From: CAZWMK01 sp964635065
GTDB lineage: Bacteria > Pseudomonadota > Alphaproteobacteria > Sphingomonadales > Sphingomonadaceae
Direction of reading: 5' to 3'
NCBI GenBank assembly: GCA_964635065.1
Contig: CAZWMK010000020.1
Span: 1-25,051 of the forward strand
Length of the DNA stretch: 25,051 bases
Shown here: positions 16,701-23,130 of the stretch, in pieces
How positions within the stretch are numbered: position 1 is the first letter of the stretch
How the letters are laid out: each line of letters opens with the position of its first letter
The notes under the pieces: generated by a model
Seen by the model: the letters and a program-made list of their open reading frames with translations, nothing else
Database searches by the model: none
Told to the model about the DNA's origin: nothing
Program-made: the position numbers and the translations under genes

Positions 16701-17174
16701 TTGGAGGCGTTCGAGAAAGTCGATGCGCATTTCCGGGAATTGTTCACCGGGCTTTTTGCCGGTGGCGCTGCGCATCTGGCGCTGGTCGAATCAGATGATC
16801 CGCTTGAAGCCGGACTTGAAATCATGGCGCAGCCACCGGGCAAGAAGCTGCAAACCATGACGCTGCTGTCTGGTGGTGAGCAGGCGCTGACGGCGTGCGC
16901 GCTGATCTTTGCCCTGTTCCGGACCAATCCCGCGCCGATTTGCGTGCTGGACGAGGTGGACGCACCGCTCGACGATGCAAATGTCGAGCGTTTTTGCGAT
17001 CTCCTCGACCGCATGAGCGAACTGACGGACACCCGTTTTCTGATTGTGACGCACAATGCCGTGACGATGAGCCGTATGCACCGGCTGTTCGGCGTCACGA
17101 TGGGGGAGCGAGGGGTCAGCCAACTCGTCTCGGTCGATCTGGCGCGCGCGGAAATGCTTCTGGCCGCTGAATGA
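13713..17174 (+). CDS. smc: chromosome segregation ATPase SMC
   Basis: A 1153-residue SMC protein, the ATPase that organises and separates chromosomes with the kleisin ScpA and ScpB. The N-terminal head holds the Walker A GPNGCGKS (31-38) and a Q-loop region MGESSPKSMRGG. A long coiled coil of Ala/Arg/Glu-rich heptads runs to about residue 505, then a hinge domain (about 507-640). The second coil follows, and the C-terminal head carries the signature LLSGGEQALTA (from 1051) and Walker B ICVLDEVDAPLDD with the Asp-Glu pair at 1080-1081. All ATPase motifs are intact and the length is usual for alphaproteobacteria. The start ATG 13713 matches the family opening (FRRLRLAGFKSFVDPTE). scpA and scpB are not adjacent. 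Confidence 0.98.
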   Translation: MHFRRLRLAGFKSFVDPTELRIENGLTGIVGPNGCGKSNLLEAIRWVMGESSPKSMRGGGMEDVIFAGTSQRPARDVADVTLLLDNNQRRAPAAFNDSDELEVSRRIERGLGSAYRINGRDARQKDVQLLFADAATGAHSPALVSQGRIGALISAKPQERRLMLEEAAGIAGLHVRRKDAEQRLRAAEANLGRLDDVLRGMDGQIAALRRQARQAEKYRLLSDRVRQAEARLVFAKWREAASAADTARVAVVAAEAAVSEAARESQRLASGQADAAAILPALRDAEAAQAAALQRLAMAREALVTERATVEQRQRELQQAQATLTRDMAREHALAEDAAAALARLFDEQATLTARTEAARAQVDPQAARVALAEQQATQDERTLAARIEAQAQAQAQRRAAEAALSAVVSRRDRFRAEQTRLTQERVALAGDDGLDAAAIAAEQARDKAIAAIADACARIEAAEAARTVAESAREQAQRGLADARGISAALEAEARSLVRVLSAVQSGKAPALVDSVSVDPGFEAAFAAALGDDLSASIAHPSEARSWLGTGRSTGADPALPAGVARLADHVRAPAEIASRLAQIGVVSEMPPQSLLDTLAVGQRLVSHDGRLWRWDGFHARGGNAQAATERLIQRNRLTELERQLPDAQAQVSAATAALDESKQASDAAQADERAGRAARTDAERARDSAMASLARLQADIARRASRIELLDASLARTAQELASAEREHALATEGLASLPDLDQLGRAAGLARASVEASRAMLASLRADHAALVRGIDNDARRLQAIADERMAWERRRADSAAQHQELHERAERLASDLVALSERPAEIAQKQAALAVDLAAAETGHRAAIDGLAEGEALLRAIETEARGAAERLAQAREERARLAGSVEHHDLRRVEMGRIIGERFQCSPPLLPQKIGFDAEGIGPPQTLSAELERLQREREGMGPVNLRAETELEEIENQRSSSEHERAELETAIARLRGSIGALNREGRVRLLEAFEKVDAHFRELFTGLFAGGAAHLALVESDDPLEAGLEIMAQPPGKKLQTMTLLSGGEQALTACALIFALFRTNPAPICVLDEVDAPLDDANVERFCDLLDRMSELTDTRFLIVTHNAVTMSRMHRLFGVTMGERGVSQLVSVDLARAEMLLAAE

Positions 17175-17210
17175 TGTTGCTTTCTTGTGCATTGCAACAG
17201 GGTGGATCGC

Positions 17211-17247
17211 GGAAAACGCATGGAAATTACTGGAAAACCGCGGAAAA
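17211..17247 (+). repeat. helically phased GGAAA tracts upstream of atp operon
   Basis: The pentamer GGAAA occurs at 17211, 17222, 17232 and 17242, that is with spacings of 11, 10 and 10 bases, close to one DNA helical turn each. Phased A-tracts of this kind can bend DNA or form an UP-like upstream promoter region. They lie about 35-65 bases before the promoter candidate at 17277. The same stretch includes a weak hairpin AAAACCG/CGGTTTT (17234-17240 with 17250-17256), which might help end smc transcription. The phasing is seen directly; its function is inferred. Confidence 0.5.
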
Positions 17248-17276
17248 TACGGTTTTTTGCGAGGGCGTTCTGCGTC

Positions 17277-17305
17277 TTGACTATTGGGGAGGGCGTCACT
17301 AAACG
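17277..17305 (+). promoter_or_regulatory. putative atp operon promoter
   Basis: TTGACT (17277-17282) matches five of six bases of a sigma-70 -35 element and is followed by exactly 17 bases and TAAACG (17300-17305), a weak -10 with three of six matches. The position, about 80 bases before atpI in the 209-base gap after smc, is suitable for the F0 operon. Transcription would begin near 17312, giving a leader of about 70 bases. Confidence 0.4.
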
Positions 17306-17326
17306 AGGCGTCGCTCAGGTGGGGCA

Positions 17327-17377
17327 GGACTCCCGCGGCGGCAACGCGGCTTTTTTCGCGCCACGTGGCAGGAGTCC
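17327..17377 (+). promoter_or_regulatory. structured leader before atpI (hairpin plus SD-covering stem)
   Basis: The segment just before atpI contains nested secondary structure. CCGCG (17333-17337) pairs with CGCGG (17345-17349), and is followed by C and six T residues (17351-17356), the layout of an intrinsic terminator. Around it, GGACTCC (17327-17333) is the perfect inverse of GGAGTCC (17371-17377), and this last element contains GGAG (17371-17374), the likely ribosome-binding site of atpI. A 10-base perfect palindrome GCCACGTGGC (17360-17369) lies between. The leader could attenuate transcription or hide the translation start. Alternatively the hairpin is simply the smc terminator. Confidence 0.5.
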
Positions 17378-17383
17378 AAAGGT

Positions 17384-17710
17384 ATGGAACAGGATCCCGG
17401 CAAGACACGCCTTGATGAACTGGCCAAGCGCCTTGATGCGCTGAACCAGGCGCGCGAGGACAAACGTGTCAGGCAGGTGCGGTCCAGGTCTTCATCCGGA
17501 AGCACTGCTCTGGGCATGCGCGTGGTAACGGAACTGCTCGCAGGTGTCTTCGGGGGGCTGGCGCTTGGCTGGTTTCTCGACAACTGGCTCGGTACATCGC
17601 CGTGGCTGTTGTTCTTGATGCTGGCGCTGGGCATGGTTGCTGCGTTTCGTAATGTTTTCAGGCTGTCTGGTCAGAAAGATGATCAGCAGCCGAAGGATGG
17701 AAAAGGGTAG
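17384..17710 (+). CDS. atpI: AtpI/AtpZ-type F0 assembly protein
   Basis: A 108-residue small membrane protein of the AtpZ/AtpI family encoded ahead of the F0 subunits. AtpI proteins help assemble the c-ring, and AtpZ-type relatives have been linked to ion uptake. A charged, mainly helical N-terminus (LDELAKRLDALNQAREDKR) is followed by two membrane segments (about 47-66 and 73-90) with the family pattern GVFGGLALGWFLDNWLG and a hydrophilic tail. ATG 17384 is preceded by GGAG nine bases upstream. The atpB start is five bases after its stop. The N-terminal charged region is longer than in E. coli AtpI, as is usual for alphaproteobacteria. Confidence 0.87.
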   Translation: MEQDPGKTRLDELAKRLDALNQAREDKRVRQVRSRSSSGSTALGMRVVTELLAGVFGGLALGWFLDNWLGTSPWLLFLMLALGMVAAFRNVFRLSGQKDDQQPKDGKG

Positions 17711-17715
17711 ATCGC

Positions 17716-18483
17716 GTGGCGCAAAGCCCTCTGGCCCAGTTCGAGATTCATGACGTCGCCCCGCTTGCGCTGGGTGGTTATGACGTGGCCTTTACCAATT
17801 CGGCGCTGTGGATGGTGGCTGTTCTTGGTATCATCTGGCTGTTCATGCTGGGCGGGATGCGCAAGATGAGCCTCGTGCCGGGTCGCTGGCAGGTCGCCGT
17901 CGAAAGCGTCTATGGCTTTATCGACAACATGGTTGGCGCCAATATCGGCCCGGAAGGCAAGCGTTTTGTCCCGCTCGTTTTCTCGCTGTTCATGTTCATC
18001 ATGGTGTCGAACCTCGCCGGTCTTCTTCCGGTTGGCATCGTTCCGGGCGGTCATGCCTTTACGGTGACGAGCCACATGTCTGTCACGGGCATTCTTGCGA
18101 TTATCTCTTTCGCAACAGTCCTGATCGTCGGTTTCTCGCGCCATGGTTTCCATTTCTTCTCGCTGTTCGTGCCGCATGGCGTGCCGCTGCCGATGGCCAT
18201 CCTGATCTTCCCGATCGAACTCATCTCGTTCCTGTTCCGTCCGTTCAGCCTTGGTCTGCGACTGTTCGTCGCCATGACGGCTGGGCACATCCTGCTCAAG
18301 GTGCTTGCCGGCTTCATTGTCGGCCTTGGCAACGCAGGTGGTGCGGCGGCTGTGATCACCATTCCCACGCTTGGTCTTCTGGTTGGCATTTCGGCGCTTG
18401 AATTGCTGGTTGCTGCCATCCAGGCCTATGTTTTCGCGTTGCTGACGTCGCTGTATCTCAACGACGCTGTCAATCTTCACTAA
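17716..18483 (+). CDS. atpB: ATP synthase F0 subunit a
   Basis: The 255-residue subunit a of the proton channel, in which proton half-channels meet the c-ring. The essential arginine is Arg182, in FSLGLRLFVAMTAGH. Several hydrophobic segments are evident, and the family motif PIELISFLFRPFSLGLRL is complete. The start codon is GTG at 17716, with AAGGG about eight bases upstream overlapping the end of atpI, so the two are probably coupled. The N-terminus (PLAQFEIHDVAPLALGG) is typical of alphaproteobacterial subunit a. It is followed by atpE after 30 bases. Confidence 0.98.
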   Translation: MAQSPLAQFEIHDVAPLALGGYDVAFTNSALWMVAVLGIIWLFMLGGMRKMSLVPGRWQVAVESVYGFIDNMVGANIGPEGKRFVPLVFSLFMFIMVSNLAGLLPVGIVPGGHAFTVTSHMSVTGILAIISFATVLIVGFSRHGFHFFSLFVPHGVPLPMAILIFPIELISFLFRPFSLGLRLFVAMTAGHILLKVLAGFIVGLGNAGGAAAVITIPTLGLLVGISALELLVAAIQAYVFALLTSLYLNDAVNLH

Positions 18484-18513
18484 TCTGCAATCTTTCAACC
18501 CAAGGAGTTTAAC

Positions 18514-18741
18514 ATGGACGCTCAAGCCGCAAAGCTGCTCGGTGCAGGTCTCGCCGCCATCGGTATCGGTCTCGCCGCTCTCGGCGTTGGCAACGTCTTC
18601 GCCGCCTTCCTGAATTCGGCACTGCGCAATCCGGCGGCTGCTGACAGCCAGCAGGGCCGTCTGTTCATCGGCTTCGCCGCTGCCGAACTTCTCGGCCTGC
18701 TGGCTTTCGTCGTTGCCGTCATCCTGGTCTTCGTCGCCTGA
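18514..18741 (+). CDS. atpE: ATP synthase F0 subunit c
   Basis: The 75-residue proteolipid that forms the rotating ring. Helix one has the Gly-rich pattern GAGLAAIGIGLAALGVG, the polar loop contains Arg38-Asn39-Pro40, and helix two carries the proton-binding carboxylate Glu58 in FAAAELLGLLAF. The absence of extra polar sodium-binding residues around Glu58 points to proton coupling. A strong AAGGAG ribosome-binding site lies eight bases before ATG 18514, consistent with the high copy number of this subunit. Confidence 0.98.
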   Translation: MDAQAAKLLGAGLAAIGIGLAALGVGNVFAAFLNSALRNPAAADSQQGRLFIGFAAAELLGLLAFVVAVILVFVA

Positions 18742-18784
18742 TCTCCGTCAGGTCCCACGAACGAATCAACAGGATAAGCGCCCC

Positions 18785-19282
18785 ATGCCTCAGATAGAAC
18801 AACTGGCGGCGACCATCGCGTCGCAGGCCTTTTGGCTGCTGATCGTTTTCGGCATCCTCTACTTCGGTATCGCCAAGACGATGCTGCCGAAGGTGGGGCG
18901 CGCCGTCGAAGGTCGCGAAGCCCGGATTGCCGAGGATCTCAAAGCTGCTCAGGCAGCACGCGATTCGGCGGCATCCGCGCAGTCCGGCTGGGAAGGCGCT
19001 CTGGCCAAGGCCCAGGAGGAAGCGCGCGCCACGCTCGCTTCCGTCACGGCTCAGGCTCAGGCTGACACGGCAGCTCATGTGGCTGCCGCAGATGCCGGCA
19101 TTGCCTTGCGCCTTGCTTCGGCGGAAGCCGAGCTCGCAGCGGCGCGGCGCAATGCGCTCGGTCAGGTCAACGACATCGCGGTGGAAGCCGCTGTCGGAGT
19201 CGTTGCCAAGCTGACTGGCACCACTCCGTCAACCGATCAGGCGCGTGCCATGGTTACCGCCGCGCGCAATGTGGAAGGCTGA
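18785..19282 (+). CDS. atpF': ATP synthase F0 subunit b'
   Basis: A 165-residue b'-type peripheral stalk subunit with a single N-terminal membrane helix (FWLLIVFGILYFGI, about residues 16-29) followed by a long Ala/Glu/Arg-rich helix that pairs with subunit b. The start at ATG 18785 matches the family opening (PQIEQLAATIASQAFWLL), with AGGA ten bases upstream. An upstream in-frame extension to 18713 overlaps atpE and is rejected. Alphaproteobacteria typically carry both b' and b, as here. The gene ends two bases before atpF. Confidence 0.94.
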   Translation: MPQIEQLAATIASQAFWLLIVFGILYFGIAKTMLPKVGRAVEGREARIAEDLKAAQAARDSAASAQSGWEGALAKAQEEARATLASVTAQAQADTAAHVAAADAGIALRLASAEAELAAARRNALGQVNDIAVEAAVGVVAKLTGTTPSTDQARAMVTAARNVEG

Positions 19283-19284
19283 TC

Positions 19285-19851
19285 ATGTCGTCATCGACTG
19301 AAGCAATGGTTGCCGAAACGGTTGCGCCTGTTGACGCGCACGGCGAAGCTGCCCACGAAACCTTCCTTGGTTTTGATGCGACCGGCTGGGTTGCTGTCGC
19401 CATGCTGGTGCTGTTCGGCATCATGCTGTGGAAAAAGGTTCCGGCTGCGATTGCCGGTGCACTCGACAGCAAGATCGCAACGATCAAGAACCAGCTGGAC
19501 GAGGCCACACGTCTGCGCAGCGAAGCTGAAACGCTGTTGGCTGACTATCGCGCCAAACAGGTTCAGGCAGAGCGTGACGCCGTCAGCATCGTCGCCAATG
19601 CCCGTGCCGAAGCGGATCGCATCGTCGCAAATGCCCGCACTCAGGCTGAATCGCTCGTCGAGCGCCGTACGCGTATGGCGGAAGACAAGATCGTTGCGGC
19701 CCAGCGCGCGGCAGAGGCCGAAATTCGCAGTCTTGCCGCTGAACTCGGCACTGATGCTGCCCGCCGTCTGATCGTTGATCAGGCTGCTTCGGGGCAGCTG
19801 ACGGGGCTTGTCGACGATGCCATCGGGCAGGTCGACAGCCGTTTGCACTGA
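19285..19851 (+). CDS. atpF: ATP synthase F0 subunit b
   Basis: The 188-residue second b subunit. It has a hydrophilic N-terminal extension of about 33 residues, one membrane helix (TGWVAVAMLVLFGIMLW), then a long coiled-coil stalk (SKIATIKNQLDEATRLRSEAE) reaching toward F1. GGAAGG inside the end of the b' gene serves as ribosome-binding site. It is the last gene of the operon and is followed by a strong terminator, so the F1 genes are encoded elsewhere, as is usual in alphaproteobacteria. Confidence 0.93.
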   Translation: MSSSTEAMVAETVAPVDAHGEAAHETFLGFDATGWVAVAMLVLFGIMLWKKVPAAIAGALDSKIATIKNQLDEATRLRSEAETLLADYRAKQVQAERDAVSIVANARAEADRIVANARTQAESLVERRTRMAEDKIVAAQRAAEAEIRSLAAELGTDAARRLIVDQAASGQLTGLVDDAIGQVDSRLH

Positions 19852-19869
19852 GTTCGGTAACACGCTCTG

Positions 19870-19898
19870 AAAAAGGCGCCCATGCGGGCGCCTTTTTT
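19870..19898 (+). terminator. intrinsic terminator of the atp F0 operon
   Basis: A perfect 12-base-pair hairpin: GGCGCCC (19875-19881) pairs with GGGCGCC (19886-19892) around loop ATGC, extended by five A-T pairs. A run of six T residues occupies 19893-19898. It lies 19 bases after the atpF stop. The A run before the stem means it could also act in the reverse direction. Confidence 0.95.
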
Positions 19899-20126
19899 GT
19901 ATCTGCGCTGTGGATGCGACGTTTTATTCGCGCCACTCTGTCTGGCGGCTTGCAGACCATGTCATTTATCTCTAAGCGCCGCTGATCATGATGAGTTATT
20001 GTCTGAATAGCGTCACACCGGCACTGTATTGCCGACGAGGTTGACCGTCGCGCTGTGCCGTGCAGCGCGGCGGGGGACGATTTGTGACCGTCCGACCCTC
20101 CTCATGTGCCAGGAACAGACCATTTC

Positions 20127-20660
20127 ATGATCACGCTGACGCCAGCGCGTGCCGCTGACACCCAGGAAATCGACCATCTGCTCGATGCCGCATTCGGTGC
20201 AGATCGCCATGGGCGGACAGCCTATCGTTTGCGCCTGGGGACCGCGCCGCTTTATGATCTCAGCTATGTTGCCCGCGATGCGGCAGGCCAACTCGTCGGA
20301 TCGATCCAGCTGTGGCCGATCGGTCTCAAGGATGACATGGGGCGTACCCATCATCTTTTGCTTCTTGGTCCGGTTGCCGTATCACCTGCCTTGCAGCGGA
20401 GCGGGATCGGCAAGGAACTGATGGCAGCTTCGCTGGCCGCAGTAGACGCGGCAGGGCATGACGCCACGATCCTGATCGGTGATCCTGAATATTACGGCCG
20501 CTTCGGCTTTTCAGCGGATGCGACTGCCGACTGGAATGCCCCGGGTCCGGTCGAGCGGCGCCGACTGCTCGCGCGCATGACCCCGGCCGCGCGCCGGCGG
20601 TTGCCGAGCCATGGCTGGCTTGGTCCGCTGCCTGTCAGGCTGCGGCCCGCCGCTCTCTGA
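20127..20660 (+). CDS. GNAT N-acetyltransferase, YhbS type
   Basis: A 177-residue acetyltransferase of the GNAT fold. Strands and helices open with ITLTPARAADTQEIDHLLDAAFG. The acetyl-CoA-binding motif is GPVAVSPALQRSGIGKELM, with the QRSGIG pyrophosphate loop, and a late motif ILIGDPEYYGRFGFS is characteristic of the YhbS-like group. The acceptor substrate is unknown; some YhbS relatives act on amines or proteins. The start at ATG 20127 has AGGA about 12 bases upstream; a GTG at 20106 is possible but adds residues outside the fold. It stands alone after the atp terminator, 78 bases before the DUF1285 gene. A 7-base hairpin (20049-20069) lies in the 228-base gap before it. Confidence 0.86.
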   Translation: MITLTPARAADTQEIDHLLDAAFGADRHGRTAYRLRLGTAPLYDLSYVARDAAGQLVGSIQLWPIGLKDDMGRTHHLLLLGPVAVSPALQRSGIGKELMAASLAAVDAAGHDATILIGDPEYYGRFGFSADATADWNAPGPVERRRLLARMTPAARRRLPSHGWLGPLPVRLRPAAL

Positions 20661-20738
20661 CATTCTGTGCCAGCTTCGGGGCAGACAGACAGGATTTGCG
20701 CCTTATATTATCATGTCAGACGGCAAGACAGGCGCGGC

Positions 20739-21320
20739 ATGATGGATCAGACAATGTCCCACAACGACAGCAATGATATACTCTCGCTGGCAGATGTCGC
20801 GCGCCTTCTGTCCGAACGCAAACTGCCGCCGGTCGAAAAGTGGAACCCTGCACATTGTGGCCACAGCGACATGCGGATCGCACGCGACGGCACATGGTTT
20901 CACATGGGCAGCCCTATCGGCCGTCCGGCGATGGTACGCTTGTTTTCAACGATTTTGCGCCGTGAACCGGATGGTCGACATGTATTGGTGACGCCGGTGG
21001 AAAAGCTCGACATCGATGTCGAGGATTCACCATTCGTTGCCGTCGAAGTGATTTCGGCAGGTGAGGGACGGGAACGCGAACTCGCGTTTCGCCTTAATAC
21101 CGACGAGCATGTCATCGCCGGACCTGACAACCCCCTGCGGGTGGTGCAGGCGCCGGATGGTACGCCGCGTCCCTATCTCATGGTTCGGCGCGGGCTGGAG
21201 GCGCTGGTCAACCGCGCCGTGTTTTATCATCTGGTCGACATGGCCCTGGCCGAGGATAACGCGCCCCTCGGCTTGTGGAGCCGTGGGGCATTCTTCGCCT
21301 TGGAAGATCAGGCGGCATGA
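20739..21320 (+). CDS. DUF1285 domain-containing protein
   Basis: A 193-residue member of the DUF1285 family, a proteobacterial family with solved structures but no settled function. Characteristic parts are PPVEKWNPAHCGHSDMRIARDGTWFHMGSPIGRPAMVRLFSTILRRE, then VTPVEKLDIDVEDSPFVAVEV, and the C-terminal VRRGLEALVNRAVFYHLVDMA. The start at ATG 20739 has AGG six bases upstream; ATG 20742 and 20754 are alternatives. Its stop overlaps the start of the Nudix gene as ATGA, so they are coupled. The consistent pairing with a CoA hydrolase suggests a related metabolic role, but that is only inference. Confidence 0.88.
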   Translation: MMDQTMSHNDSNDILSLADVARLLSERKLPPVEKWNPAHCGHSDMRIARDGTWFHMGSPIGRPAMVRLFSTILRREPDGRHVLVTPVEKLDIDVEDSPFVAVEVISAGEGRERELAFRLNTDEHVIAGPDNPLRVVQAPDGTPRPYLMVRRGLEALVNRAVFYHLVDMALAEDNAPLGLWSRGAFFALEDQAA

Positions 21321-21919
21321 TGAATCTCGACGAGTTAAGACGGCGGATCGCAGCCTATCAGCCCCTGCGCGGCGTGATCGCGAACCATCCGGACGATTTG
21401 CTGCTGGTCGAAAAGCCCGAGCTTCTGGTGCCGGCGGCCGTTCTGGTTCCCATTATCGCGCGTCCACAGCCGACACTGCTCTTGACCAAGCGTCACGAAG
21501 GCTTGCGCCATCATCCCGGACAGGTGGCGTTTCCCGGTGGCCGCATTGATCCCGGCGATGCCGATGCGATCAGCGCGGCCTTGCGCGAGGCACAGGAAGA
21601 AACCGGCCTTGCGCCCATGCACGTCGATGTGCTGGGGGCGCTTGACGAATATCGCACGGTGACCGGCTATCGGGTAACGCCGGTGGTGGCCATCATTCCG
21701 CCCGACCTGCCGCTGATCGCGTCGGCCGACGAAGTCAGCGCCTTGTTCGAAGTGCCGCTGTCGCATGCATTGGCACCGGTTAATCACCAGAAGCGCCAGA
21801 TCGACTGGCAGGGCAATTTGCGCGATTATTACGTCATCCCCAGCCACCCGCACGACATCTGGGGGGCGACGGCGGGAATGCTGGTCAATTTTGCCTCCAT
21901 CCTGAAAGACATGGCATGA
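21317..21919 (+). CDS. CoA pyrophosphatase-type Nudix hydrolase (NudL-like)
   Basis: A 200-residue Nudix hydrolase of the CoA pyrophosphatase (UPF0035/NudL) group, expected to cleave coenzyme A into phosphopantetheine and 3',5'-ADP. The family-specific segment LRHHPGQVAFPGG (about 63-75) precedes the Nudix box GRIDPGDADAISAALREAQE-ETGL, where REAQEE (90-95) provides the metal-binding glutamates. The spacing is that of the NudL subgroup rather than the canonical box. Later TVTGYRVTPVVAIIPPDLPL fits the same subgroup. The ATG at 21317 overlaps the DUF1285 stop; a second ATG three bases later is possible. The stop overlaps the cca start. Confidence 0.93.
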   Translation: MMNLDELRRRIAAYQPLRGVIANHPDDLLLVEKPELLVPAAVLVPIIARPQPTLLLTKRHEGLRHHPGQVAFPGGRIDPGDADAISAALREAQEETGLAPMHVDVLGALDEYRTVTGYRVTPVVAIIPPDLPLIASADEVSALFEVPLSHALAPVNHQKRQIDWQGNLRDYYVIPSHPHDIWGATAGMLVNFASILKDMA

Positions 21920-23130
21920 AACTGCCCGATCAGTCGTGGAGCCGGTTGGCGGGGCCAGCCACGGTGCTGGCTGCTCTCGATGCGGCAAACGGCATGACGC
22001 GGCTGGTCGGTGGCGCCGTGCGTGACGCGCTTTTGGGGCAGGCCGTTTCCGATGTCGATCTGGCGACGCGATTCACGCCCGATCAGGTTGCGGCGCGGCT
22101 TGATGCAGCAGGCGTGCGCACAGTCCCCACCGGGATCGCGCATGGCACTGTGACGGCCGTGACGTCGGAGATGACGCTTGAGATCACAACACTCCGGCAT
22201 GATGTCTCCACCGATGGGCGGCGCGCGACGGTCGCGTTCACCGATGACTGGAAAGAGGATGCGGCGCGGCGTGATTTCACGATCAATGCACTTTATGCCA
22301 ACCCGTTGACGGGCGAGGTCTTCGATTATTTCGACGGGCTGGCCGACCTCAGGGACCATCATGTCCGCTTTATCGGCGATCCCTTTGCCCGCATCGCCGA
22401 AGATCATCTTCGCATTTTGCGCTTTTTCCGATTCCATGCACGTTTCGGACGCGAACAGGTCGATGCGGCGGCACTGGAGGCCTGTGCGGCGCGCGCCAAC
22501 GACTTGATGGCATTGTCACGCGAACGCATCCGCGACGAATTGCTGAAACTTCTGGTCGTGCGCGATCCGTTGCCGACGCTGGGCCTGATGGGCGCGCGCG
22601 CGATCTTGCGACCGATCCTGCCAGAAATAGACATGGCGCGACTGGGCGATCTTGAGAATCTCATGCACGCTGAGGCTGAGGCGTCGGTGCCGGCATGTCC
22701 GCTGCGCCGGCTTGCGGCCTTGTTGCCTGCTGATGCCGCGCTGCTTTCCGATATTGCGGCGCGTCTGCGCCTGTCGAACAAGCAGCGCAAGGCATTTGAG
22801 GCGATGGCGCTGCGGCTTGAGATCGTGCCGTCTGCCTTGCAGGCGGCGGCCTATCGCGCTGGTCGCGACGTTCTGATCGACCGTCTTCTGCTTTTGAGCG
22901 GTGGCGATGCCGTGGCGGGCGTTCGGGCGCTTCTTGACTGGACTCCACCCAAATTGCCGATTGCAGGCCGCGATCTGATCGCAGGCGGTCTGATCGCGGG
23001 TCCGGACGTCAGCCGGGCGCTGAAATTGTTTGAAACAGCCTGGGTCGACGCCGGTTTCCCCATGACGCCTCCGCATGTTGCACAGTTGAAGCAGGCCGCG
23101 ATTGCTCAGGTGCGGCGCGTCAGTCCGTAA
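21916..23130 (+). CDS. cca: CCA tRNA nucleotidyltransferase / poly(A) polymerase family (class II)
   Basis: A 404-residue class II nucleotidyltransferase that adds or repairs the CCA end of tRNA. The catalytic head shows LVGGAVRDALLGQAVSDVDLATRF (Gly-Gly at 32-33, metal-binding Asp46 and Asp48), the RRDFTINALYANP motif, and EDHLRILRFFRFHARFG in the neck. No HD phosphohydrolase domain follows, unlike E. coli Cca. The ATG at 21916 overlaps the Nudix stop in an ATGA arrangement. The 3' end overlaps the end of the minus-strand membrane protein gene by 25 bases. Distinguishing CCA-adding from poly(A) polymerase activity by sequence alone is not safe, but single-copy context favours CCA. Confidence 0.94.
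   Translation: MKLPDQSWSRLAGPATVLAALDAANGMTRLVGGAVRDALLGQAVSDVDLATRFTPDQVAARLDAAGVRTVPTGIAHGTVTAVTSEMTLEITTLRHDVSTDGRRATVAFTDDWKEDAARRDFTINALYANPLTGEVFDYFDGLADLRDHHVRFIGDPFARIAEDHLRILRFFRFHARFGREQVDAAALEACAARANDLMALSRERIRDELLKLLVVRDPLPTLGLMGARAILRPILPEIDMARLGDLENLMHAEAEASVPACPLRRLAALLPADAALLSDIAARLRLSNKQRKAFEAMALRLEIVPSALQAAAYRAGRDVLIDRLLLLSGGDAVAGVRALLDWTPPKLPIAGRDLIAGGLIAGPDVSRALKLFETAWVDAGFPMTPPHVAQLKQAAIAQVRRVSP

Noticed and set aside
17683..18525. Minus-strand open frame of 280 codons opposite atpB
   Set aside because: Extremely Asp/His/Arg-rich composition is the mirror of a hydrophobic membrane gene; atpB is certain.
20049..20069. Seven-base hairpin CGCGCTG/CAGCGCG before the GNAT gene
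   Set aside because: No T run follows, so it is not a terminator, and no other role can be supported; it is mentioned only under the GNAT gene.
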